A stretch of 64,000 nucleotides of DNA from Gracilibacillus suaedae (GTDB lineage Bacteria; Bacillota; Bacilli; Bacillales; Amphibacillaceae): the NCBI RefSeq assembly GCF_017599345.1, contig NZ_JAGFVL010000063.1:62001-126000 (forward strand), written 5' to 3'. The first letter of the stretch is position 1. Each line of letters starts with the position of its first letter. The notes beneath the pieces are model-generated. The model saw only the letters and a list, made by a program, of their open reading frames with translations, had not been told where the DNA came from and ran no database searches. The position numbers and the translations under genes are program-made. Positions 33,063 to 41,113 of this stretch are shown here, in pieces.

Positions 33063-33313
33063 TCCCCCTCCTATTCTTTTTGAATAAAATGGTATAATTG
33101 TATTAAATTATAACAAATATTACTATTTTCATCAATCAAGTATGATAAGTTGTCCAAAGGAATGCTCATGTAAATGCAACGAGTTTGAGCTTGTACTGAA
33201 AACCGATTATTTCCCAAAAGAAATTATAAATAGAAAACGCAGGGACAAGCACTTGCCTGTCGGTAATCAGGGAAATTTTGCTATGTTGAATTACTCTGCT
33301 TTCGTGTGAAATA

Positions 33314-33353
33314 AAAACCAGTTATTCGCTCAAAACATAGAATAACTGGTTTC
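33314..33353. terminator. Hairpin with the same arms as the gerE terminator
   Basis: AAAACCAGTTATTC and GAATAACTGGTTT arms around a 13-base loop. The 14-base left arm is identical to that of the gerE terminator 1.8 kb away. It probably ends the minus-strand C45 peptidase gene that stops at 33359. The rest of 33063-33313 has no gene that I can support. Confidence 0.7.
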
Positions 33354-33358
33354 TTATT

Positions 33359-34423
33359 CTAATTTTTAAACCAATCCGCCTTTTCCATATGTAAAAACGG
33401 AATATCTGTATCAACATTTCCTTCGATTCGTACATTGGAAAAATCGGTTCCAGTTAACCACTCAGCAAAATCAAACTCAATCGGCTTTTGATCACCACCT
33501 AATGCAAGCCATGAAGTTAATGACCGAGGAAAGTAAGCCGATGTATGAATCGTTCCAGCCCAGCTGCGATATTGATTCGAAAACAACTCTTGATCAGAAT
33601 CGTTCAACATCCGGAAAGCTTCTAGTCCGGATAAATCATGATTCCGTTTGTTATTCATTGCATCTAATCTTTTGTTGGAATCATCTAAAAAATGGCGGTT
33701 TTCTTTAGTCATCATTTCAAAATGATTGGTACAAGTATTTCCTTGACGTACTTTTACACCTCGAGGTGACGTTTCTATAATCGAAGTCGTATTACTTTTT
33801 CCATCGTAGAGTACATAACTAAATGAACCACGATGCGGAAGTTCTTTTAATAAGGAAACTGCTTCTTCCACATTAGCGCATAATTCTAGAACAAGTCTTC
33901 CAACCATATGACAAACAAATCCGTCACCAGGACGTTTTCGGTTAATAAACGTATAGCCTAAAGTAAGTCCCTTTTCGTTCATTCCGTCCGATCTTCCTGA
34001 AACACGTTGACTGACACCGATTGTCGCATAACCATGATCTGTTGGTTGATATACTACGTAACGTCCATCATAGGTTTTCGGGTGATAATCATAATTACGG
34101 ATCATATAATCTTTTCCGACAAAAATAGAACAACCGGATTGCTGTACTTTCAAGCGATAGCCGCCAAACTCTAACAAAACGCGTTCCATTGGCCAGCCAA
34201 GTGCATCTCTTAACCCTTCCATTTCGTCCCAAATAGAGGAATTAAAACGTCTAAATATGGCTTTTGTTGCATTCTCGTCAATCCGAAATCGAGGAATTCT
34301 TACTTTCCATTGTCTATTTCGATTTTGCACAAGAAAAGAGTTTTTTAATTTTTGACCTTGCATATACCCTAGATCATAATGCGAACCACGAAATTGGATC
34401 ACATCTGTATAAATTTGTTTCAT
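33359..34423 (-). CDS. C45-family autoproteolytic acyltransferase/hydrolase
   Basis: 354 residues from the ATG at 34423, which has GAGGTG upstream; an 11-codon longer frame has no RBS. Motifs of the penicillin acyltransferase-like family include FRGSHYDLGYMQGQKL near the N-terminus, the nucleophile region SGCSIFVG, and MIRNYDYHP. In this family a Cys released by self-cleavage acts on amide substrates; the natural substrate here is unknown. Confidence 0.82.
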   Translation of the reverse strand: MKQIYTDVIQFRGSHYDLGYMQGQKLKNSFLVQNRNRQWKVRIPRFRIDENATKAIFRRFNSSIWDEMEGLRDALGWPMERVLLEFGGYRLKVQQSGCSIFVGKDYMIRNYDYHPKTYDGRYVVYQPTDHGYATIGVSQRVSGRSDGMNEKGLTLGYTFINRKRPGDGFVCHMVGRLVLELCANVEEAVSLLKELPHRGSFSYVLYDGKSNTTSIIETSPRGVKVRQGNTCTNHFEMMTKENRHFLDDSNKRLDAMNNKRNHDLSGLEAFRMLNDSDQELFSNQYRSWAGTIHTSAYFPRSLTSWLALGGDQKPIEFDFAEWLTGTDFSNVRIEGNVDTDIPFLHMEKADWFKN

Positions 34424-34562
34424 TTTATTGCACCTCAATAAGTATGTAAATTTCAATCAATACTTTTCATTATAATCTAATATAAGATTATTGAAAATAT
34501 AGAAGAACTGTATAATAATGGGGGAGACTATTCCAACAAAACTTAAGCTTAGGGGGGATTAG

Positions 34563-35012
34563 TTGCAGTTTACATTTAATCCTGATGTTAAATGGAAGAA
34601 ATACAGTGTCAATTGGTTTCTATATGTAATCGCGGTTGTTGTGACTGTGGTGAGCACATTTTCTAACATGTTAGAGATAGGCATTATCCAGTTAATTATC
34701 GTCCTTATCTTGCAATTGTTAATTATTTTATTCGGTATAACTCGGGTTATGTTTTATTATAAAATGCCAAATAAAGTATATTTACGGTTGGAAGAAGACT
34801 ATATCTCATTGTACCGACCAAATTTGTTAACCAGAATAAAAATTGAATTTCTTAACGTTGAGCGTATAGTGGAGATGGACGATATGTTTTTATTGGTGCA
34901 GAATAATGGTAAGGAAGAGCATATAAATAAAGCGTGGTTAACGGAAGAGGCGATCATGATGGTGAAAAAAGAATTAAAATTTATCTTGAGTGACAAGACG
35001 ATTTTCACGTGA
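34563..35012 (+). CDS. Two-TM protein with soluble C-terminal domain, unknown
   Basis: 149 residues, TTG start behind TAGGGGGGATTAG. TM segments near 15-37 and 41-62, then a beta-rich cytosolic domain (VYLRLEEDYISLYRPNLLTR, FLNVERIVEMDDMF) reminiscent of a bacterial PH-like domain. No named family is assigned. Confidence 0.6.
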   Translation: MQFTFNPDVKWKKYSVNWFLYVIAVVVTVVSTFSNMLEIGIIQLIIVLILQLLIILFGITRVMFYYKMPNKVYLRLEEDYISLYRPNLLTRIKIEFLNVERIVEMDDMFLLVQNNGKEEHINKAWLTEEAIMMVKKELKFILSDKTIFT

Positions 35013-35064
35013 AGAAAATGGAAACTATTTTAACCTGCAATGAATAAAAGGAGTTTGATGTGTA

Positions 35065-35535
35065 TTGAAAAATGAATTGTTATTCAGGAAAGCAGAAGAA
35101 AAAGATGTTGATAAAATTGTAAAAATGTTAGCGAATGATCCATTAGGTAAAACACGTGAAAATTATAGACATCCTCTACCAAATCGATATATTAAAGCGT
35201 TTGAAGCGATACAATCAGATCCAAATAACGAGCTAATTGTAGCTGTTTTGAAAGAAGATATTATTGGCGTATTACAAATTACATTTATACCTTACATAAC
35301 TCATCAAGGTGGATGGCGAGCAACGATTGAAGGGGTGCGGACTGATGAGTCTGTAAGAGGCAAAGGGATCGGAACGAAGATGATTACATGGGCAATTGAG
35401 CATGCCAAAACCCGAAATTGTCACTTGGTTCAGCTAACAACAGATAAAACAAGAACAGATGCTTTAAGGTTCTATGAAAACCTTGGTTTCAAAGCAACAC
35501 ATGAAGGCTTAAAATTAAAACTTAACAGTCGTTAA
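35065..35535 (+). CDS. GNAT-family N-acetyltransferase
   Basis: 156 residues, TTG start with AAAGGAG upstream. The acetyl-CoA-binding motif is VRGKGIGTKMI (pattern RxxGxG), preceded by EGVRTDE and followed by LTTDKTRTDALRFYENLGF. The substrate is unknown. Confidence 0.88.
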   Translation: MKNELLFRKAEEKDVDKIVKMLANDPLGKTRENYRHPLPNRYIKAFEAIQSDPNNELIVAVLKEDIIGVLQITFIPYITHQGGWRATIEGVRTDESVRGKGIGTKMITWAIEHAKTRNCHLVQLTTDKTRTDALRFYENLGFKATHEGLKLKLNSR

Positions 35536-35552
35536 AAGGAAGGTGAATACAA

Positions 35553-35720
35553 TTGAGTAATTGGCCATATGTCTTGTACGCTTTGGTGCTTGGAATCATA
35601 TCGATTGTAACAGGTGAAATAGTCACTTTTGTGATGTTAGGCTTAATTTTAATCAGCCTGCAAAATATCCACCGTGTACTGAAGGAATTAGTTAAAATAA
35701 ATCAAACGGATACTAAATAA
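35553..35720 (+). CDS. 55-residue membrane mini-protein
   Basis: TTG start behind AAGGAAGGTGA, 17 bases after the acetyltransferase. Hydrophobic segments (YVLYALVLGIISIV, VTFVMLGLILISLQNI) and a polar tail. Unrecognised; probably co-transcribed with the acetyltransferase. Confidence 0.5.
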   Translation: MSNWPYVLYALVLGIISIVTGEIVTFVMLGLILISLQNIHRVLKELVKINQTDTK

Positions 35721-35806
35721 CTACCTACATCATTTATCCGCTGTATATATGGGTTACCTTTTTTAGAAAAAAGATGATTTCCTTGCACATACTTTTTAAT
35801 TAGTCA

Positions 35807-36211
35807 TTAACTTATAACAAGTTTACATGCAGTGTAGGTATTATGTCGAATCTGATACCACTTTAATTGTGGTATGCCATATTTATAGGATATTATCACC
35901 ATATCAACTTCGTCATCTGGGTGATGTTTTAAATCAAATTGTGAAGGAACAGGTTTAGTTGAAGGGTGGGTATGGAAAATAGCTAAAACCTGTTCCTTCC
36001 TGTTTTGAATCTTCTTAACTGTTGAAGTAACGATTTCTTTAGGAACAAAAAAACGACTGCTTGATTTTACTTGATTTTGCAATGGCCAAAATGACGTTAC
36101 TTGTTTTTGAAAACCAGCTAATAGTCCACATGCTTCATAAGGTAGCTGACTTTCTCCTTCTACAATCAACGCTTGATAGAGGCTACTTGGTAAAGTAATT
36201 ATTTTTTCCAT
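35807..36211 (-). CDS. JAB/MPN (M67-like) metalloprotease
   Basis: 134 residues if started at MEKII (36211); a start seven codons upstream (36232) is also open. JAMM motif: the Glu in LPYEACGLLAGF, IFHTHPSTKPVPSQFDLKHH (HxH...S...D). Small stand-alone enzymes of this family cleave isopeptide or C-terminal bonds of ubiquitin-like carriers. It overlaps the coiled-coil gene upstream, so the two are co-transcribed, perhaps under sigma-K. Confidence 0.8.
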   Translation of the reverse strand: MEKIITLPSSLYQALIVEGESQLPYEACGLLAGFQKQVTSFWPLQNQVKSSSRFFVPKEIVTSTVKKIQNRKEQVLAIFHTHPSTKPVPSQFDLKHHPDDEVDMVIISYKYGIPQLKWYQIRHNTYTACKLVIS

Positions 36212-37257
36212 AATGATTTTGCTAATAACCATGTTTTTTTAATGCCGCTTGGAGTGCTATTTTCTTCTTGAGTAGTTTTTGTTTCTTGTTTGTGTGAAAC
36301 ACTTTTTGGTTCTGGCTCAACTGTGGCTGGTTCTGGTTTACTTGGTTTAGGCTCAACAATTGGCTCTTGTATTTTTGGCTCTTGAGAACCGGCTGATTCT
36401 TGCGCTTTTGGTTCAGAAGGAAGATTGGATACTCTTGTTTTTTGTTCTTCTACTTGCTGATCTTGTAGGAGGATGTTTTTCTCTTCAGTTTCGACTATAT
36501 TTTTATTCTCGTTTTCTTCTTTAACCTTTTCTTTATTTTTCGTTTCATTTTTTGGTTCCTTATTTGCTGTTTTCTTTTTGACAATGATATTTTTGTTTAG
36601 TTCGTATTTGGCATTGTGGAATATCTTCTTACCATTCTGGACAGTGATCATATTCGTATCAGCAGATGGACGGCGCCGTTTTGGGTTTGTCATCGTACTA
36701 TTACTTGGTGGTGGAGTTACATGGCTTTTGGGCTTTGCTGCTTTCAACATGTTATGCAATCGCCGGTATTCACTCGTATGTCTTCTTGTTCGCTGCTGTT
36801 GTTTTTCAGGTTGCGGCTGATTTTTAACTTGAGTAAATATATTTTGCTGCTCATCTATTTGTTTTTTTACTTCATGTAATTCTGTATCTGTATTTCCGAT
36901 TATTTGATCTACTTTTTCGAGTAATTCATTAATACGTATTTCTTTCACATCATCCTTTATACTGTGAACGTCTTTTTTTAATTGTTGGATCGAGTGGTTA
37001 ATTGCATGAATTTGAGCAGCTATTTTCTGTTCCTTCTGTGCATAACCTTGTATTTGCTTTTGATAGGTTTCTTCCATAGCCTTCATTTCTCCTTTATATT
37101 TAGCTAATTCTTTCTTCGTTGCTTCTAGCTCTTGCTGGGCTTCCATATATAAAACGGATTCACTTTGATTCCATGTTTCTATTGCTTTTTTATAAACTTC
37201 TAGATCACGATTTAATTTTTCAATTTCTTCATAATTATAGAGCCTATATTGATACAT
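36199..37257 (-). CDS. Coiled-coil protein of the spore-surface cluster
   Basis: 352 residues. A long coiled coil (about 5-150) contains a segment (IQQLKKDVHSIKDDVKEIRI) shared with the 120-residue protein at 40610-40972. Then comes a basic linker (TRRHTSEYRRLHNMLKAAK, also shared) and a low-complexity tail rich in Glu, Pro and Lys. There are no signal or TM segments. A near-consensus sigma-K promoter lies upstream and it diverges from a Cys-rich gene. Candidate spore-coat structural protein; no family is assigned. Confidence 0.65.
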   Translation of the reverse strand: MYQYRLYNYEEIEKLNRDLEVYKKAIETWNQSESVLYMEAQQELEATKKELAKYKGEMKAMEETYQKQIQGYAQKEQKIAAQIHAINHSIQQLKKDVHSIKDDVKEIRINELLEKVDQIIGNTDTELHEVKKQIDEQQNIFTQVKNQPQPEKQQQRTRRHTSEYRRLHNMLKAAKPKSHVTPPPSNSTMTNPKRRRPSADTNMITVQNGKKIFHNAKYELNKNIIVKKKTANKEPKNETKNKEKVKEENENKNIVETEEKNILLQDQQVEEQKTRVSNLPSEPKAQESAGSQEPKIQEPIVEPKPSKPEPATVEPEPKSVSHKQETKTTQEENSTPSGIKKTWLLAKSLWKK

Positions 37258-37286
37258 GACGATTCACCCTTTTTACTGCACATTAA

Positions 37287-37313
37287 TATAATATTGGTGA
37301 AACACCAATTCGT
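37287..37313 (-). promoter_or_regulatory. Predicted sigma-K promoter of the coiled-coil gene
   Basis: On the minus strand AC, 16 bases, AATATTATA: one mismatch from CATANNNTA. A perfect dyad ATTGGTG-AAA-CACCAAT (37293-37309) occupies the spacer and may be a regulator site. Confidence 0.5.
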
Positions 37314-37451
37314 GACAAATGTGCTGTTTTATTCAGATTTTATAACTGTTACTGATGAAACTCACACTTGTTTTGCGATTGCGGACTCTTTTTATCATAT
37401 GATATTCGCCTAACTTCCCAAATATCATGATATTTCCGCAAATTCACTAAA

Positions 37452-37479
37452 ACATTTTTTGGTGTGTTGTCATAGGCTA
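37452..37479 (+). promoter_or_regulatory. Predicted sigma-K promoter of the first Cys-rich gene
   Basis: AC, 17 bases, CATAGGCTA, an exact sigma-K pattern located 36 bases upstream of the start codon. Confidence 0.65.
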
Positions 37480-37514
37480 TATGGACAGTAATCTTATTTG
37501 GAGGTGTTTGCTCG

Positions 37515-38189
37515 ATGCAAATGGATAATCTTACAGGAGGGCAGGAGCTTCTGTGTATTAATACAGAGAAGGTATATGACTGGATCTTAAACGAAGCAAC
37601 TTTCGATTTGAATTTGCCAGACTTAGAATTACCGATCAACCCTGTTACAGGTGATCAGCTAGAATGTGATGATATTGACTTAGACACAGTAACTTGTGAA
37701 GTTGCTCCTGCTGAAACGGATCCAATCGTTGTATTGGACCGAGAAGATCAAGTATTTATCGTGGATGATGAAGAAGTAACATTACAAATTGTTAACATTC
37801 GTAAAAATTTCGAGGTAACTGTTTTCGTTAATTTGGTACCAGCACTTGGTGGTACTCAGGTAGAAGTTGGTACGGCAGAATTTACTCGTTGTGAGCAAGT
37901 CATTCTTTGTGCACCAGAAGGAACAGACATAGATGTATCGTATACAGATCTAGATTGCTTTGTGTGTACTGCTGCATGTGATGCAGGTACTACTACAGAA
38001 GCAGATGAATTAGATGTTACGGTAACTGTACGTCTATGCCAAAGTATCCAATCTACTTTTGATGTAACATTAGAACTTGTAGCAGAGTTCTGTCAACCAC
38101 GTGACATTTTACCATTCCCACCATGCCCAGCACCAACTATTCCAGCACAATGCCCTGTAGTTTTCCCTAGTAACGGGAATAACGGATAA
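37515..38189 (+). CDS. Cys-rich putative spore coat/exosporium protein, paralog A
   Basis: 224 residues, RBS GGAGGTG. It is acidic with more than ten Cys spread through the chain (LLCINTEKVYDWILNEATFD, TRCEQVILCAPEGTD, DCFVCTAACDAG) and ends in a Pro/Cys segment (PPCPAPTIPAQCPVVFP). Alternating strand-like stretches suggest a beta-sandwich with disulfide or metal cross-links. It is closely paralogous to 41114-42028 and has a sigma-K-type promoter. No signal peptide, as expected for proteins assembled from the mother-cell cytoplasm. Function is inferred. Confidence 0.65.
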   Translation: MQMDNLTGGQELLCINTEKVYDWILNEATFDLNLPDLELPINPVTGDQLECDDIDLDTVTCEVAPAETDPIVVLDREDQVFIVDDEEVTLQIVNIRKNFEVTVFVNLVPALGGTQVEVGTAEFTRCEQVILCAPEGTDIDVSYTDLDCFVCTAACDAGTTTEADELDVTVTVRLCQSIQSTFDVTLELVAEFCQPRDILPFPPCPAPTIPAQCPVVFPSNGNNG

Positions 38190-38206
38190 TTCAACGACAT
38201 AGGGAT

Positions 38207-38238
38207 AAAGAGAGGGAAAATCCTCTCTTTCTTTTTTT
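38207..38238 (+). terminator. Terminator after Cys-rich paralog A
   Basis: AAAGAGAGG and CCTCTCTTT arms with a 6-base loop, followed by CTTTTTTTTT. Confidence 0.88.
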
Positions 38239-38274
38239 TTCTCAACCAGAAAGGCATACGAAAGAGGTGTATTT

Positions 38275-38862
38275 ATGTCTGATCATCAGGAAATACAACA
38301 AAAATTAATTGACTGGCAAGAGGAGCAGTCATCTTATTTAGACCAAATAAAAGGTTTAATTCAAGATTTAGGTGTTACGGAACATTTAAAGATTATTTGC
38401 TATTTTACCTCTTCTTTTCAACTGGCACACCAAGAGGATAGAGAGAATTATGGCATAGGTTCCTTTCATGTTCAGAATGTTGGAAATAAAGCCTTAACTA
38501 ACCCACATATAGGACTGAAGATCACAGCCAACATTGACTTTCAATTTTCGGGAAAATACCTCTACCAAAATTCCAAACAAGCAAGAATGCTCTCAAATGC
38601 ATGGGAGCGAATTAATGAACCATCTGACAAAAATGAAATTTGGCTAAGGCCGACCCAACAACAGACAATTGAACCAGGTGAGACATTAACATTTTCCAAT
38701 TTCCAAATTAAATGGATTCCAACAGGTAAATACTCAGGAACGATCCAGGGATTCACTTATGGTAATGAGTTACCTGATGGTGTGAATGCATTGAATCAGA
38801 TTAACTTGAACGGTTCGGTAGCAGATCGGCAACAGGAGGGCGATCTACATGAAAAAAAGTAA
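38275..38862 (+). CDS. 195-residue protein of the spore-surface cluster
   Basis: RBS AAAGAGGTG. The N-terminal part is a helix (SDHQEIQQKLIDWQEEQSSY), then a beta-rich domain (SSFQLAHQED, GSFHVQNVGNKALTNPHIGL, TIEPGETLTFSNFQIKWIPT) resembling an immunoglobulin-like or CARDB-type fold. No signal peptide. It overlaps the following gene by 14 bases. Function unknown. Confidence 0.6.
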   Translation: MSDHQEIQQKLIDWQEEQSSYLDQIKGLIQDLGVTEHLKIICYFTSSFQLAHQEDRENYGIGSFHVQNVGNKALTNPHIGLKITANIDFQFSGKYLYQNSKQARMLSNAWERINEPSDKNEIWLRPTQQQTIEPGETLTFSNFQIKWIPTGKYSGTIQGFTYGNELPDGVNALNQINLNGSVADRQQEGDLHEKK

Positions 38863-39169
38863 AAGAGACCAACAATCATTCGATATCAACCAAATAATAA
38901 GCCAATATATGAAAGATTATATCGACCGTATCCATAAGGAGGATTATAAAAAGAATAATAGTTTTGTATATTTGGAAAACGAAACATTGCATATGCTGCT
39001 CATGTTTTTGTTTATGAATAATAACAGTAAACATATCGATAGTACTCATGTTAATTTATCAGAGCTGACGGAGATATTAGATCGTCATATTGAAGAAAAT
39101 CGTCAAGGTTATGAAGAATTGATTCAATTATTAAAAGATCGGGTACAAGGAAGTAGCGAAAATGACTAA
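38849..39169 (+). CDS. 106-residue helical protein of the same operon
   Basis: Begins MKKSKRDQQSFDINQIISQY, with helical repeats and an Asn-rich middle. RBS CAGGAGGGCG lies within the previous gene. It overlaps the next gene by 8 bases, so the three are translationally linked. No family is recognised. Confidence 0.55.
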   Translation: MKKSKRDQQSFDINQIISQYMKDYIDRIHKEDYKKNNSFVYLENETLHMLLMFLFMNNNSKHIDSTHVNLSELTEILDRHIEENRQGYEELIQLLKDRVQGSSEND

Positions 39170-40385
39170 TCGATGGTTATATTTACCGATAGAAGTGAAA
39201 GTGCGTGAATTGGATGCCAAATTACTTCTTTCTTATTACGCAGTACGCCAAGGCTATCAAGTAATTATTGGTGACCTTCTATTAGTAGCGAAAGCAGCAG
39301 CTAATAATCCGTCAGGCATTTATTTCGCAAAAGGTGGACCAAAAGGATTTCGGAAACGAATGGTCACCAATGCTATTGAACATGGCCAAACTGTTGTCGA
39401 ACTGGATGAAGAAGGATTATTAATTGAAAAAAATCAATATATACGTGACCGAATGAGAAAAGATACATTAAAGCTTGTAGAACAAGAATATTGCTGGGGT
39501 GAGCACCAAAAACAAATCATTAGTGATACATATCCTGATATGGCTGATAAATGTCATGTTGTAGGTAATCCACGACTTGATCTACTAAAGCCTAAATTTC
39601 GATCTCTGTATCAGGATGATGTAAAAAGCCTGCAACAACATTATGGAGATTTTATTTTAATCAACACCAGGTTCTCTTTATATAATACCGTAAAAGGCAA
39701 AAACAATACGTTCTTTGCCCAACATATCAAAGCACTTTATGAAGCTTTTTTAAAAATGATTCATCAGACTGCAAGAGATTTCCCTCATGTGAATTTAGTT
39801 ATTCGTCCTCACCCAGCTGAAAACTTTAATTCGTATCGTCGAGAGTTCCGAAATATATCAAATGTACATGTGGTTCATGAAGGCGTCATTATTAAATGGA
39901 TATTAGCAGCAAAACTCGTGATCCATAATGGTTGTACATCGGGTATTGAAGCATTTCTTCTGGATCAGCCAGTGATTGTCTATCAACCTTTTGAAACAAA
40001 TGAGATAGAGCTGCCAAATCTATTAGGTTTTAAGGCAACAAGTCTGACTGAGTTACGTGATAACATTGATCAGCTATTAGATCATCAAGCTGTTATTCCA
40101 GGTGATGATAGGTTGTATCATTATTGTAGCTGGGAAAAAAATAGTTATGCTGTTGATCATATTTTAGATTTATGTAATACGATTTCGTTGCCATCACCAC
40201 CTGATAGCCGTTCGAATCATAAGATTCAACAGAAAAAAAACCTTCGAAAGCAAAAGCGAAAATTTTCATTGTCTGTAGAAGAAATTACATCCTTTTATCA
40301 AAAGTTAGATGATATAGAGGATCAATCGCCAAAGCGGACGATCAAGCAAATTTCGCGAAATCTCTTCCATATTAAACCAATATGA
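39162..40385 (+). CDS. Surface carbohydrate biosynthesis protein (GT-B-like)
   Basis: 407 residues. Opening YLPIEVKVRELDAKLLLSYY and QGYQVIIGD, then VVGNPRLDLLKP, LVIRPHPAENF and HNGCTSGIEAFLLDQPVIVY match the 'surface carbohydrate biosynthesis' family related to CDP-glycerol/capsule transferases. It probably handles a nucleotide-activated sugar for spore-surface glycan. The C-terminal tail is basic and coiled (KIQQKKNLRKQKRKFSLSVE). Confidence 0.78.
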   Translation: MTNRWLYLPIEVKVRELDAKLLLSYYAVRQGYQVIIGDLLLVAKAAANNPSGIYFAKGGPKGFRKRMVTNAIEHGQTVVELDEEGLLIEKNQYIRDRMRKDTLKLVEQEYCWGEHQKQIISDTYPDMADKCHVVGNPRLDLLKPKFRSLYQDDVKSLQQHYGDFILINTRFSLYNTVKGKNNTFFAQHIKALYEAFLKMIHQTARDFPHVNLVIRPHPAENFNSYRREFRNISNVHVVHEGVIIKWILAAKLVIHNGCTSGIEAFLLDQPVIVYQPFETNEIELPNLLGFKATSLTELRDNIDQLLDHQAVIPGDDRLYHYCSWEKNSYAVDHILDLCNTISLPSPPDSRSNHKIQQKKNLRKQKRKFSLSVEEITSFYQKLDDIEDQSPKRTIKQISRNLFHIKPI

Positions 40386-40386
40386 A

Positions 40387-40515
40387 TTATTTCATACAGC
40401 AGCCGCCTTTGCTTCTTCTTATAGCTTTTCTTTTAATCTGAGAGGTGATCACGATTGGTTCATTTGATGATTTAAAATAATTGCCTACTTTTTTTGTGAT
40501 TTGTTTAGCTTTCAT
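40387..40515 (-). CDS. 42-residue basic Cys-containing peptide
   Basis: Minus-strand ATG behind AAAGGAGATGTCTTA. The product starts MKAKQITKKVGNYFKSS and ends RRSKGGCCMK. The CC pair and late-sporulation neighbourhood suggest a small coat component. There is no recognised family; support is the RBS and position. Confidence 0.5.
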   Translation of the reverse strand: MKAKQITKKVGNYFKSSNEPIVITSQIKRKAIRRSKGGCCMK

Positions 40516-40609
40516 TAAGACATCTCCTTTATTTATTGTCCATTTCAGTATATTGGTATGTTTTAAAAAAGGTTTGGACGAATGAAAGTGTTGGCGAAAA
40601 ACTAGGTAT

Positions 40610-40972
40610 TTATCGTTTATTACTGTGAATAGCTGTTATCTCAGTCGTTGGGTTATTCCACTTTCTATTTGTATGGTTAGAGCTATCTTTTTGAACTGAT
40701 TGGAGCATTCTTTGCAACTTACTGTATTCTGATGACTGATAATTTGTCTTTTTAGATGTTGCTGGTTTTCTCATCTCGGTTAAGCCTTTCTGTAGCTGAT
40801 CGACGTTCTGTTTGACACCATTCATTTCATTAATAAATAGCTCTAACCTATCAATCAATTTCGCTATTCGTAATTTCTCCACGTCCCCTTTAATGGACTG
40901 TACCTCTTGTTGTAGTTCCACAAGCACTTCGCTTAGGCTTTCGATATCTAATTGATCATTTTTTTCGTTCAT
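40610..40972 (-). CDS. 120-residue coiled-coil protein, short paralog of the 352-residue one
   Basis: A coiled coil (LVELQQEVQSIKGDVEKLRI, AKLIDRLELFINEMNG) followed by the linker YQSSEYSKLQRMLQSVQKDS, which aligns with the linker of the protein at 36199-37257. RBS AAAGGAGGTTT. A perfect sigma-K-type promoter lies upstream. It diverges from Cys-rich paralog B, so both paralog pairs have the same divergent layout. Confidence 0.65.
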   Translation of the reverse strand: MNEKNDQLDIESLSEVLVELQQEVQSIKGDVEKLRIAKLIDRLELFINEMNGVKQNVDQLQKGLTEMRKPATSKKTNYQSSEYSKLQRMLQSVQKDSSNHTNRKWNNPTTEITAIHSNKR

Positions 40973-41009
40973 TTTTTGAAACCTCCTTTTGTGATTATCG
41001 CCTAATATC

Positions 41010-41036
41010 TAATGTATGATGCTTTCGATAAACCGT
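41010..41036 (-). promoter_or_regulatory. Predicted sigma-K promoter of the short coiled-coil gene
   Basis: On the minus strand AC, 16 bases, CATACATTA, an exact match to the sigma-K pattern. Confidence 0.65.
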
Positions 41037-41048
41037 GAAATAACATTA

Positions 41049-41076
41049 ACGTTTTACCTATTAGTTTCATAGTCTA
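41049..41076 (+). promoter_or_regulatory. Predicted sigma-K promoter of Cys-rich paralog B
   Basis: AC, 17 bases, CATAGTCTA, an exact match, 38 bases before the start codon. Its -35 lies 13 bases from the -35 of the divergent promoter. Confidence 0.65.
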
Positions 41077-41113
41077 TAGGGAGATGACGATCATATGGAG
41101 GTGTGAAAGTGAA

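Noticed and set aside
33160-33200. A third, degenerate gerE 3' end
   Set aside because: CGAGTTTGAGCTT-like similarity is short and does not keep the reading frame; too weak to annotate.
36473-36879. Plus-strand frames opposite the coiled-coil gene
   Set aside because: Phe/Ser-rich shadows of a Lys/Glu-rich gene with an upstream promoter on the other strand.
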